DNA of 49,593 bases, from the NCBI RefSeq assembly GCF_001424875.1, contig NZ_LMCT01000009.1, positions 50,635 through 100,227 on the forward strand, given 5' to 3'. This document shows, piece after piece, positions 41,417-49,246 of the stretch (its first letter is position 1; each line of letters starts with the position of its first letter). Under the pieces are notes generated by a model. It made no database searches. It worked only from the letters and a program-made list of their open reading frames with translations, and was not told the origin of the DNA. The translations under genes were made by a program, and so were the position numbers. The stretch comes from Kitasatospora sp. Root107. GTDB lineage: Bacteria > Actinomycetota > Actinomycetes > Streptomycetales > Streptomycetaceae.

Positions 41417-41935
41417 GTGTCCAGCTCAGAGAAGGTCGCCGTGCCCGAGGTGCTGCCGGTGCTCGGGGAGTTGCCGAGCGCCGATCCGCCCGGGGTGCTG
41501 GCGGCCTGCGACGGCTCGGACGGGTCGCTCTGGGCGCTCGACCGGGCGATGGCCGAGGCCGAACTGTTCGGGCTGCCGCTGTACGTCCTGGCGGTGGTCA
41601 ACCCGTCCCCGACCGGCTACCCGCCGGGGATGATCGAGCTGGTGCAGGAGAGCATCGAACGGCTGTCGGCCAGCATGGCGGACGGTCTGCGCCGGGCGGT
41701 GGCCACCGTCGAGCAGGCCCGGGGCCGGCCGTACCAGGGCGAACTGGCCCTGCACGTGGTGCTCGGCAACGTGATCGAGGTCCTGCTGCGCTGCACCCGG
41801 GGCCAGCACACCCTGGTGGTGGGCACCCGGGGCAACGGCGGCTTCAGCCGCCTGCTGCTCGGCTCGGTCAGTACCGCTGCTGTGCACCACGCGGCCTGCC
41901 CGGTCCTGGTGGTCCCCGCCCCACCGGCCCACTGA
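41417..41935 (+). CDS. Universal stress protein (UspA family)
   Basis: A 172-aa single Usp domain: GVLAACDGSDGSLWALDRAMAEA near the N-terminus and the ATP-binding signature VVGTRGNGGFSRLLLGSVSTAAVHHAACPVLVV. UspA proteins bind ATP and respond to starvation or redox stress. Two starts are possible: GTG 41417, with GGGGAG overlapping it too closely, or GTG 41441, with AGAGAAGG at a better distance (164 aa). The second may be the real one. It lies 61 bp downstream of the cyclase-like gene. Confidence 0.88.
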   Translation: MSSSEKVAVPEVLPVLGELPSADPPGVLAACDGSDGSLWALDRAMAEAELFGLPLYVLAVVNPSPTGYPPGMIELVQESIERLSASMADGLRRAVATVEQARGRPYQGELALHVVLGNVIEVLLRCTRGQHTLVVGTRGNGGFSRLLLGSVSTAAVHHAACPVLVVPAPPAH

Positions 41936-42048
41936 GGGCCTGACCTGGGTGTCTGCGGTCACAGCGGACGGGGGCCGGGAATCAGGGCCGGTTGTTGAGG
42001 GTTCACCAGTCAGTCCCCCAAGGCCCCGAGCGCAGGAGAGTCACCGTC

Positions 42049-42738
42049 ATGAAGGTCGAGATCTGGTCGGACGTCGCATGCCCGTGGTGCTTCGTCGGTA
42101 AGCGCCGCTTCGAGCAGGCCCTCGACCGGTTCGCGGGCAAGGACGGCGTCGAGGTGGTCTACCGCCCGTACCAGCTGGTGCCGGACGCCCCCGAGACCGC
42201 GACCCCGCACCGGGCCTGGCTGGCCGACCGGTACGGGCCGCAGTCGGTGGCGATGGACGCCCGGGTGACCGAGCTGGGCAAGGGCGAGGGCATCGACTTC
42301 GACTTCGACACCGCGCTGCACGCCAACACCTTCCTCGGCCACCGGCTGCTGCACCTGGCCGAGAGCGAGTACGGCGCGGCGGTCCAGGGCGTCCTCAAGG
42401 AGGCGCTGCTGACCGCGCACTTCAGCCGGGGCGTGGACGTCGGCGACCGTACGCAGCTCACCGAGATCGCGGTGGCCGCAGGGCTGGACCGGGACCGGGT
42501 GACCGCCTACCTGGCGGGTGACGAGGGCGCGGACGCGGTCCGGGCGCAGCTCGCCGAGGCTCGGGAGATCGGCATCACCGCTGTCCCCACCTTCGTCTTC
42601 GAGGGCAAGTGGGCCGTCCAGGGCGGCCAGGAGGCGGAGACCTTCCTCCGGGTCCTGGAGCAGGTGGCGGCGGAGACCGCGGCCGAGCCCGACGCCCCGC
42701 ACGCGGACAGCTGCGCGGACGGCGCCTGCGCCGTCTGA
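42049..42738 (+). CDS. DsbA-family oxidoreductase (FrnE-like)
   Basis: A 229-aa thioredoxin-fold protein. CPWC active site in WSDVACPWCFVGKRRF, helical insertion ~60-170, cis-Pro loop ITAVPTFVFEGKWAVQGGQ, and a C-terminal DSCADGACAV tail with two cysteines. FrnE-like proteins are cytoplasmic disulfide isomerases or polyketide-tailoring oxidoreductases. No signal peptide, so cytoplasmic. ATG 42049 follows AGGAGAG. A hairpin terminator follows directly. Confidence 0.92.
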   Translation: MKVEIWSDVACPWCFVGKRRFEQALDRFAGKDGVEVVYRPYQLVPDAPETATPHRAWLADRYGPQSVAMDARVTELGKGEGIDFDFDTALHANTFLGHRLLHLAESEYGAAVQGVLKEALLTAHFSRGVDVGDRTQLTEIAVAAGLDRDRVTAYLAGDEGADAVRAQLAEAREIGITAVPTFVFEGKWAVQGGQEAETFLRVLEQVAAETAAEPDAPHADSCADGACAV

Positions 42739-42748
42739 CGGGCCATCG

Positions 42749-42781
42749 GATGCCCCGGACCGCTCGGCGGCCCGGGGCATC
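42749..42781. terminator. Hairpin terminator between convergent dsbA-like and sigma-factor genes
   Basis: GATGCCCCGG and CCGGGGCATC form a 10-bp stem around a 13-nt loop. It can serve both strands. The right arm CGGGGCATCGCGC-GTCAG is repeated at 42805-42824, and the second copy contains the sigma-factor stop codon. Confidence 0.75.
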
Positions 42782-42819
42782 GCGCTGTCAGGGCACCGTG
42801 CGGCCGGGGCATCGCGCGG

Positions 42820-44826
42820 TCAGAGGCAGCTGAGCCGGGCGTCCGCCCAGTCGGCCAGGTCGATCAGGCCCCAGCTGCCCTCGTTCGGGGTGACGACCAG
42901 TCGGATCGAGCGCTGGCCGGTCAGGTCCGCCTGGACCGGGACCGCGCGGTCGCCGGGGCGGACCCGGTCCGAGCTCCAGAGCACCTGGCCGTCCCCACCC
43001 TCGACGCTGAACCGAACGGTGCCGAACCGGACCCCGAAGTCGTCCAGCCCGGCCTTCGCCCGGAAGGTCGTGCAGGTCCGGTTCAGGTCGATGGTCACCG
43101 TGGACGGGGCGTTGACGCTCAGGCCGTGCCGGTAGCTGCTGCCGCCGATCCACACGTCGGAGCGCTGCCGGACCCAGCCCCCGCCACGGCGGATGGTGGG
43201 GCCGGGCGGCGGGTCGCGGTGCATACCGTTCGGGGCGAACGGCAGCACGTCGGCCCAGAAGTCGGTCGGCATCATCGGGGGCACCGGCGGGGTGGGGCGC
43301 GGGGGCTCCGGGGTCGGCACCGGCGGCGGCGTGGGCGGCGTCGGACGCGGCGGCACCTCGACCACCGGCGGCTCCGGGGTCGGCGTCGGTGTCGGGGTCG
43401 GCTCCGCCGGAGGCTCGGGGGTCGGTGTCGGGGTGGGCGCCGGGACGAGCTTCGGCGTGGGAGTGGGCTCCGGCGTCGGCGTGGGGGACGGCTCGGGCTC
43501 CGGCGTGGGTTCGGGCGCCGGAGTGGGCGCCGGCGGCTCCGGGACGGGCTTGGGCGCCGCCGGGGCGGAGACCGCCGGGGCCGCGGTGGGCTGCTTCGGC
43601 TCCGGCGTACCGGTCAGCGCGTACGCGGCCACAGCGGCGGCGACCACCGCGATCCCGGCCGCGATCCCGGCCTTCGCCGCGGTGCCGAGACCCTCCCCGG
43701 CCGCCGCTCCGGCACCGCCGGAGGAGGAGCCGGACGTCGCGGCACCGGCACCGGCACTCGCACCGGCCAGCGCACCCGCGCCGACCGCGCCCGCACCGAC
43801 GGCCGCCGCGGCCGCCGTGAAGTACCCGCCACCGACCCAGAGCAGCACCCCGCCGGGCAGGATCGCCCGCAGGCCGGTGTTGATCTCGGTCAGCTCCAGG
43901 TAGGCCGCCGTGCAGCGGTCGCACTCCTGGACGTGCCGCCCGACCTCCGCCGAGGCCCGCTTGCGCAGCGAGCCGCGGGCGTAGGCGCCGAGCCGGTTGG
44001 CGTACGCCTCGCAGGCGCGCTCCTGACTGCCCGACACATGAGCCTGCAGGAAGCCGGCGGCCAGCCGGTCGCGGGCCCGGTGCGCCTGCACCGCCGTCGC
44101 GTTGGCGGTCTTGCCGAGCATCACCGCCACGGTCTTCGGCGACTCCCGCTCGACCTCGGTGTGCCAGAGCACCACCCGGTCGTCCTCGGGAAGTTCGGCG
44201 TACGCCTGCATGACCATCCGCTGGTCGGCCAGCGCCATCGCCCAGGCGTCCGCACCCGGGTCGGCCAGGTCCAGGTCGACGGTGGCGGCCGAGGTCTGCG
44301 CGAACGTGCTGAAGTCGTCGACCAGTTGCTCGCGCCGCTCGCTCCGCGCCCAGGCCGCGGCGACGTTCCGCACCGCGGTCAGCAGGTACGCGCGGACCGC
44401 GAACTCCGGCCCCTTGCCCGCCCGCAGCGCCTGCAGGGTACGGGCGAACACCTCGCCCGCCAGGTCCTCGGCGGTGAAGCTGTCCCGACAGCAGGTCCGG
44501 GCGTAGCGGCGGACCGAGTCCGCGTGCCGCCGGTAGATCTCCTCGTACGCGGTGTCGTCCCCGGCCCGCACCTTGGCCGTCAACTCGGCGTCGGAGGGCG
44601 GCCGTTCACCGTCCACCGGATCGGCCGGCGCCGGCACCACCGGCCGCGCGGGCGGCTCACCCTCGGTGCCGACGAACGCCTCCGGGGTCACCCCGCCGTG
44701 CCCGGCCGCAGCCTGGCCCGGCACCCGGCCGGTCAGCGACTCACGGCTCGGCGCAGCCGCCTGGTCCGGCACCTGGCCGGGCGCACCGAGACCGTAGCCG
44801 TGCTCGCTCTGCTCCTCGGCGCTCAA
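42820..44826 (-). CDS. ECF sigma factor fused to zinc finger, membrane helix and NPCBM-like domain
   Basis: A 668-aa protein. Sigma region 2 is at ~90-160 (RAGDDTAYEEIYRRHADSVRRYAR, then DLAGEVFARTL) and region 4 at ~200-262 (ELPEDDRVVLWHTEVE). A putative zinc finger follows (His298, Cys302, Cys305: HVQECDRC), then Ala/Gly-rich segments and a membrane helix (~386-405). A Pro/Thr/Glu linker (~407-535) and a C-terminal NPCBM-like carbohydrate-binding domain (~545-668, IGGSSYRHGLSVNAPSTVTIDL) complete it. The topology puts sigma inside and the lectin-like domain outside. Start TTG 44826 behind GGGAGG. No separate anti-sigma gene is adjacent. Confidence 0.88.
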   Translation of the reverse strand: MSAEEQSEHGYGLGAPGQVPDQAAAPSRESLTGRVPGQAAAGHGGVTPEAFVGTEGEPPARPVVPAPADPVDGERPPSDAELTAKVRAGDDTAYEEIYRRHADSVRRYARTCCRDSFTAEDLAGEVFARTLQALRAGKGPEFAVRAYLLTAVRNVAAAWARSERREQLVDDFSTFAQTSAATVDLDLADPGADAWAMALADQRMVMQAYAELPEDDRVVLWHTEVERESPKTVAVMLGKTANATAVQAHRARDRLAAGFLQAHVSGSQERACEAYANRLGAYARGSLRKRASAEVGRHVQECDRCTAAYLELTEINTGLRAILPGGVLLWVGGGYFTAAAAAVGAGAVGAGALAGASAGAGAATSGSSSGGAGAAAGEGLGTAAKAGIAAGIAVVAAAVAAYALTGTPEPKQPTAAPAVSAPAAPKPVPEPPAPTPAPEPTPEPEPSPTPTPEPTPTPKLVPAPTPTPTPEPPAEPTPTPTPTPEPPVVEVPPRPTPPTPPPVPTPEPPRPTPPVPPMMPTDFWADVLPFAPNGMHRDPPPGPTIRRGGGWVRQRSDVWIGGSSYRHGLSVNAPSTVTIDLNRTCTTFRAKAGLDDFGVRFGTVRFSVEGGDGQVLWSSDRVRPGDRAVPVQADLTGQRSIRLVVTPNEGSWGLIDLADWADARLSCL

Positions 44827-45009
44827 CCGGCCCTCCCGGACACCTGGATACGCCGGACCGCAGGGGGCGCGGACATGGCCGGGCGAACGGCGCGCAACGG
44901 GACAATGGCTCCAACCACGGCCAAAGCTTGGCATAGTGCAGCCCCTGCGGGAAGCTGGTTGGCCCCCGCCCACCCAATCGGGCAGATCCAGGCAGACGGT
45001 TCGGCAGCC

Positions 45010-45177
45010 AGGGGCTCGGGGAACTGCGACGCCGACCTCAGGTGCGTGATCTCCGCGTGAACGGGCAGGCACTTTCGCTTGAACCCGCACGCCAGGCAAC
45101 GCAATCCGCGCCCGGGGTTGACCACACCCGCACTCTGTCCCCGCCCCGTGGTCGGCGTCGCAGTTCCCCGAGCCCCT
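45010..45177. repeat. MITE-like long-palindrome repeat, copy C (168 bp)
   Basis: The same inverted ends as copies A and B, with GACGCCGACCTC and GTCGGCGTC inside. Relative to copy B it carries an extra 37-38 bp (from about 45090) flanked by short CGCAC duplications. It lies between the sigma-factor start and the stop of the TetR gene, just beyond that stop, and fills most of the 369-bp gap. Confidence 0.85.
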
Positions 45178-45195
45178 GGTGGTGCAGCTCAGCAG

Positions 45196-46023
45196 TCAGT
45201 GCGCGCGAAGGCCGTTGAGCAGGATCTGCAACAACCGCTCGGCCGGGGCGTCCTGAGGTTGACTCTCGTCGCCTTCGCCCCGCACCGGACGCGCGTGCAC
45301 CGGCACCGCCGCCGTCAGCACCAGCACCACATCCGCCACCGTCACCCCCGGCCGCAGCTCGCCCGCCGCCGCCGCCCGAGCGACCAACGCCGCCAGCAGG
45401 TGCAGTAACTGGCGCGGATCGGCGTCCCAGACCGGTTCGGCACCCCGCTGCACCGGCACCTGCGGCACATCCGCCGCGTCCCGGAAGGTGGCCAGCTCGT
45501 CCGCGTACCGGAATGCCGACGGTGGCAGCAGCCGCCCGGCGCCGGAGCCGACCGCCCGGGACAGGTACCCGGCCAGCGAATCCCACGGCCCGGAGCCGCC
45601 GTACAGCGACTCCTTGGCCTGGGCCGTCAGCCAGGCGACCTCCTCGGCGGCGATCCGCTGGACCAGCACCTCCTTGCTCGGGAAGCGCCGGTACACCGTG
45701 CCGACCCCGACACCGGCCCGCCGGGCGACCTCCTCCATCGGGGCGCCGTAGCCGAGTTCGCCGAACACCTGCCGGGCGGCCCGCAGCACGCTCTCCAGAT
45801 TCCGCCGCGCGTCCACCCGCAGACGCGCGGTGCCGCCCGGCTCGTCCGCCGGCGCTCCCGGCGCGACCGCCGGAGCGACCGCCCCGGGAACGCCGTACGA
45901 CTCGCGCTGGGCCGGCCCGCGCTGCTCCGGCACCAGGCCGTGGCCGACCGTGCTCTCGCCCGCAGCGCCCTCGCCCGCCGCCGATGGCACCGGCAGTCCC
46001 AGTAGTTGATCCTGATTCGTCAT
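45196..46023 (-). CDS. TetR/AcrR-family regulator with disordered N-terminus
   Basis: A 275-aa TetR protein. The first ~70 residues are Ala/Gly/Pro-rich and unconserved. The HTH follows (~72-118, RRNLESVLRAARQVFGELGYGAP, then GVGVGTVYRRFPSKEVLV). The ligand domain is SBI-type. ATG 46023 behind GGGGGAGG gives the long N-terminus; a shorter form starting near RLRVDARRN would be more typical in length. It is divergent from the NADH-dehydrogenase-like gene across 371 bp, so that gene is the natural candidate target. Confidence 0.88.
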   Translation of the reverse strand: MTNQDQLLGLPVPSAAGEGAAGESTVGHGLVPEQRGPAQRESYGVPGAVAPAVAPGAPADEPGGTARLRVDARRNLESVLRAARQVFGELGYGAPMEEVARRAGVGVGTVYRRFPSKEVLVQRIAAEEVAWLTAQAKESLYGGSGPWDSLAGYLSRAVGSGAGRLLPPSAFRYADELATFRDAADVPQVPVQRGAEPVWDADPRQLLHLLAALVARAAAAGELRPGVTVADVVLVLTAAVPVHARPVRGEGDESQPQDAPAERLLQILLNGLRAH

Positions 46024-46394
46024 ACCAACCTCCCCCACAGGTGCCCGGCACCGGGCGCCACAGTCCGGCCGCGGCACGCCCCCCAGGCGCGCCGCTGCGC
46101 CCGATCACACGGGGCCGTCCCCGGTCGGGCGGCCACTGTGGACCACCCTTCCCCGGTTGGCCCTGCCGCAGTCAGATACCGCTCGGACCCGGACAACGGT
46201 CCGGCCCGACGCACAATCCGACCATAGTTCAAGGAAGTTCGCGGCAGAAGTGGACCGAAACCCCGCTCTCGCGGCAAATCCGGCACTCCGACGGCGTATC
46301 AGGGACCGGCCGGGACGCATCGGCGGCCGGATCGCACCACCCGATCCGGTACGGGCTGTGGACAAGAAGCCACCCGGCAGGGCGTCATGGAGGC
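46024..46394. other. Divergent intergenic region, no gene seen
   Basis: 371 bp between tetR and the dehydrogenase gene. It is less GC-rich in the middle (AATCCGACCATAGTTCAAGG) than the neighbouring genes and should carry both promoters. I found no convincing TetR-type palindrome. Confidence 0.5.
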
Positions 46395-47759
46395 GTGAAT
46401 CAGCTCACACCGGAAGGAGGCGCCCCCATCAGGATCCTGATCGTCGGCGGCGGCTGTGCCGGAACCGCCACCGCACTCCGCCTCCAACAGCTGCTCAAGG
46501 CCCAACTCCGGGACGGCCGGGTGCAGATCACCCTGGTCGAACCGCAGCCGTACCTGACCTACCAGCCCCTGCTGGCCGAGGTCGCGGCCGGCTCGATCGA
46601 CCCCAGACATGTGGTGGTCCCGCTCCGCCGGGTGCTGCCGCACTGCCGGGTGCTGACCGCCCGGGTCACCGGGATCGACCATGCCGCCCGGTCGGTCCGG
46701 GTGAACGGCGCGAGCCGGGGGGAACGGGCCGATCCGGCCGAACTCCCGTACGACATCCTGGTGGTGGCGCCCGGTTCGGTCTCCCGGACCACCCCCGTGC
46801 CCGGTCTCGCCGAGCACGGCCTCGGCTTCGCCACCGTCGGCGAGGCGGTCAGCCTGCGCAACCACGTGCTGGAACAGCTCGACCTGGCCTCCAGCACCAG
46901 GGACCCGGCGCTCCGGCAGGCCGCGCTGACCTTCGTCTTCGTCGGTGCCGGCTACGCGGGCGTCGGCGCGCTCGCCGAACTGGAGGACATGGCCAGGTAC
47001 GCCACCAAGGGCTACCACAACGTGGACGCCGACGACCTGCGGTGGGTACTGGTCGAGGCCACCGCCCGGATCCTGCCCGAGGAGTCCCCCGAACTCGCCG
47101 CGCACACCCTGGCGGAGCTCCGCGACCGCAGCATCGACGTCCGCCTCTCCACCACCCTGGAGTCGGCCACCGACCGGCGGATGTGCCTCTCCGACGGCAG
47201 CCGGTTCGCCGCTCGCACCCTGGTCTGGACGGCCGGCGTCCGGCCCGCACCGATGCTCCGCGACACCGACCTGCCGCTGGACCGGGTGGGCCGGGTCCGC
47301 TGCCTGCTCACCCTGCAGGCGATCGGCCCGGACGGCGCCGCGCTGCCGGACGTCTGGGCCGCCGGAGACTGCGCGGCGGTCCCCGACCCGGACGCGGGGG
47401 CCGAGGCGTACTGCGCGCCGAACGCCCAGCACGCCCTGGCCCAGGCCACCCTGCTGGCCGAGAACCTGGCCGCCGTACTCGACGGGCGGTCACCCGCTCC
47501 GTACCGGCCGGACCAGCTGAGCTGCTCCACCTCGCTCGGCCTCGGCCGGGCTGTCGCGCACACCCGGCGCGGCCAGCTCACCGGCCGCCGGGCCTGGTGG
47601 CTGCACCGGGCCCGCCACCTGCGGCGGCTGCCCAGCACCGACCGGCGGATCAGGGTGCTGACGGGCTGGCTGCTCGGCGGGCTGTTCAGCCGGGAGGTGG
47701 TGTCGCTGGGTACGGTCGAGCACCCGCGTTCGGAGTTCGAAGCGGGGTTCCGCGAGTGA
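46395..47759 (+). CDS. FAD-dependent NADH dehydrogenase-like protein (NDH-2 type)
   Basis: A 454-aa two-dinucleotide-binding-domain flavoprotein. The FAD motif is RILIVGGGCAGTATALRL, then PYLTYQPLLAEVAAGSIDPRHVV, the NAD motif is FVFVGAGYAGVGALAELED, and the FAD C-terminal motif is DVWAAGDCAAVPDP. It resembles type II NADH:quinone oxidoreductases. The C-terminal region is positively charged (RRAWWLHRARHLRRLP), compatible with membrane attachment. GTG 46395 is the annotated start, but GGAAGGAGG sits ideally before an ATC codon at 46428, which would start MRILIVGGG. Confidence 0.87.
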   Translation: MNQLTPEGGAPIRILIVGGGCAGTATALRLQQLLKAQLRDGRVQITLVEPQPYLTYQPLLAEVAAGSIDPRHVVVPLRRVLPHCRVLTARVTGIDHAARSVRVNGASRGERADPAELPYDILVVAPGSVSRTTPVPGLAEHGLGFATVGEAVSLRNHVLEQLDLASSTRDPALRQAALTFVFVGAGYAGVGALAELEDMARYATKGYHNVDADDLRWVLVEATARILPEESPELAAHTLAELRDRSIDVRLSTTLESATDRRMCLSDGSRFAARTLVWTAGVRPAPMLRDTDLPLDRVGRVRCLLTLQAIGPDGAALPDVWAAGDCAAVPDPDAGAEAYCAPNAQHALAQATLLAENLAAVLDGRSPAPYRPDQLSCSTSLGLGRAVAHTRRGQLTGRRAWWLHRARHLRRLPSTDRRIRVLTGWLLGGLFSREVVSLGTVEHPRSEFEAGFRE

Positions 47760-47956
47760 GTCCGGCCTGGCGAGCCCGGCCGGGACGCACGGCAATCGCC
47801 GTACGACTTTCGGAATCGAGCCCCGGCCTGACAGGATCAGCCCGTTCAGACCATCACGCCGAGTGTTCCGTCAGGCACATAATGTGATGATCCGTCAGAT
47901 GATCTCCATCGCCCGCAGACTCGCTGTCCCAAAGAAACGGCCGTCGTTTGAACCTC

Positions 47957-49243
47957 ATGCGCTGGAGCGCGCGGCTCGCCGGAGCCCCGTGGCGCGCCGC
48001 CCCGCCCACCGCGACCGGCGAACCGTTCACCGTCCCCGGCCCGCGTGAGCCCGGCCGGCCGGGACCGCTGCTCGACCTGCGCGAGATCCACGAGCTGTAC
48101 GACCTGCGCAACGTCCTCGGCCGACTGCCCGCACCGGTCGCCGTCACCTACGGGCCGCAACACCAGCTCGGCTACGCCAACCGCGCCTACCGCGAACTCT
48201 TCGGCGAACGCACCAACGGACTGCCCGCCGGCGAGGCCCTCCCCGAGCTGGCCGCGATGGGCGTGCTCCCGCTGATGGACCAGGCCCTGCGCAGCGGCCG
48301 CCCGCGGAGCGTCAAGTCCCGCTGCATCCTCGGCCTCGGCGGCAACCGCTACTACAACGTCTCCTGCGTCCCGCTCGGCAGCGAGGCCGACCCGATCGCC
48401 GGCTCGGAGCCGGGCCCCCCGATCGGCGTCCTGATCTTCGCCGCCGAGGTCACCGACCAGGTCCAGGCCGCCACCCGGCTCCGCGAGTCCGAGAGCCGCC
48501 AGCGAGCCGCCGCCGTCACCCTCCAGCGCAGCCTGCTCCCACAGAAACTCGAACAGCCCGACGGCCTGACCGTCGCCGCCACCTACCAGCCCGGTGGAGC
48601 CGAGGCCGCGGTCGGCGGCGACTGGTACGACGTCATCGGCCTCGGCGGCGGCCGGACCGCCCTGGTGATCGGAGACGTGATGGGCCGCGGCCTGCGCGCC
48701 GCCGCCGTGATGGGCCAGCTCCGCACGGCGGTCCGGGCGTACGCCCGCCTCGACCTCCCGCCGCACGAGGTGATGACCCTGCTCGACGGCCTCGCCATGG
48801 AGATCGACGCCAACCAGATCGCCACCTGCACCTACGCCGTCTGGGACCCGGCCCCCAGCACCCTGGTCTACGCCTCGGCCGGCCACCTCCCCCTCCTGCT
48901 CCGCTGCCCCGACGGCACCGTCCTGCGCGGCGAGGAACAGAACGGCCCCCCGCTCGGCACTGGCGGCGGCACCCACCTCTCCCACACCCTCCGCCTGCTC
49001 CCCGGCACCACCGGCGTCCTCTACACGGACGGCCTGGTCGAACGCCGGGACGAGGACATCGACCAGGGCATCGACCAGCTCGCCCACACCCTGGCCGGCG
49101 CCGTCGGCACCCCCGACGTGGTCTGCTCGCGGCTACTGCGCGCCATGGGCGTCAGCTCCGACCACTACGACGACGTCGCGGTGCTGGCCTTCCAGCTGGG
49201 GGCTGACCTGCGTGGTGTTGACGTGGGGCCCGCAGAGGTCTAG
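47957..49243 (+). CDS. PAS-SpoIIE PP2C serine phosphatase
   Basis: A 428-aa phosphatase. A PAS-like domain (~50-170, YGPQHQLGYANRAYRELFGER, then YYNVSCVPLG) precedes a SpoIIE/PP2C domain (~185-425) with VGGDWYDVIGLGGGRTALVIGDVMGRG, ASAGHLPLLLR and YTDGLVERRDEDIDQG. All metal-binding acidic residues are visible. Start uncertain: ATG 47957, or TTG 47948 three codons earlier. No strong ribosome-binding site at either. No regulatory partner is adjacent. The stop overlaps the -10 box of a strong promoter reading rightward. Confidence 0.88.
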   Translation: MRWSARLAGAPWRAAPPTATGEPFTVPGPREPGRPGPLLDLREIHELYDLRNVLGRLPAPVAVTYGPQHQLGYANRAYRELFGERTNGLPAGEALPELAAMGVLPLMDQALRSGRPRSVKSRCILGLGGNRYYNVSCVPLGSEADPIAGSEPGPPIGVLIFAAEVTDQVQAATRLRESESRQRAAAVTLQRSLLPQKLEQPDGLTVAATYQPGGAEAAVGGDWYDVIGLGGGRTALVIGDVMGRGLRAAAVMGQLRTAVRAYARLDLPPHEVMTLLDGLAMEIDANQIATCTYAVWDPAPSTLVYASAGHLPLLLRCPDGTVLRGEEQNGPPLGTGGGTHLSHTLRLLPGTTGVLYTDGLVERRDEDIDQGIDQLAHTLAGAVGTPDVVCSRLLRAMGVSSDHYDDVAVLAFQLGADLRGVDVGPAEV

Positions 49244-49246
49244 AGT
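49218..49246 (+). promoter_or_regulatory. Strong rrn-type promoter
   Basis: TTGACG (49218-49223), 17-bp spacer, TAGAGT (49241-49246). Near-consensus for streptomycete HrdB promoters and resembling rRNA promoters. It overlaps the last codons of the PP2C gene. Confidence 0.7.

Noticed and set aside
43250..43560. Low-complexity DNA repeat array in the 43-kb region
   Set aside because: It encodes the Pro/Thr/Glu linker of the sigma-factor fusion in a single uninterrupted frame, so it is a protein linker and not an independent element.
46157..47887. An alternative 576-codon plus-strand frame over the NDH-2-like gene
   Set aside because: It is Arg/Pro/Gly-rich with no motifs, whereas the frame starting near 46395 has both dinucleotide-binding motifs.
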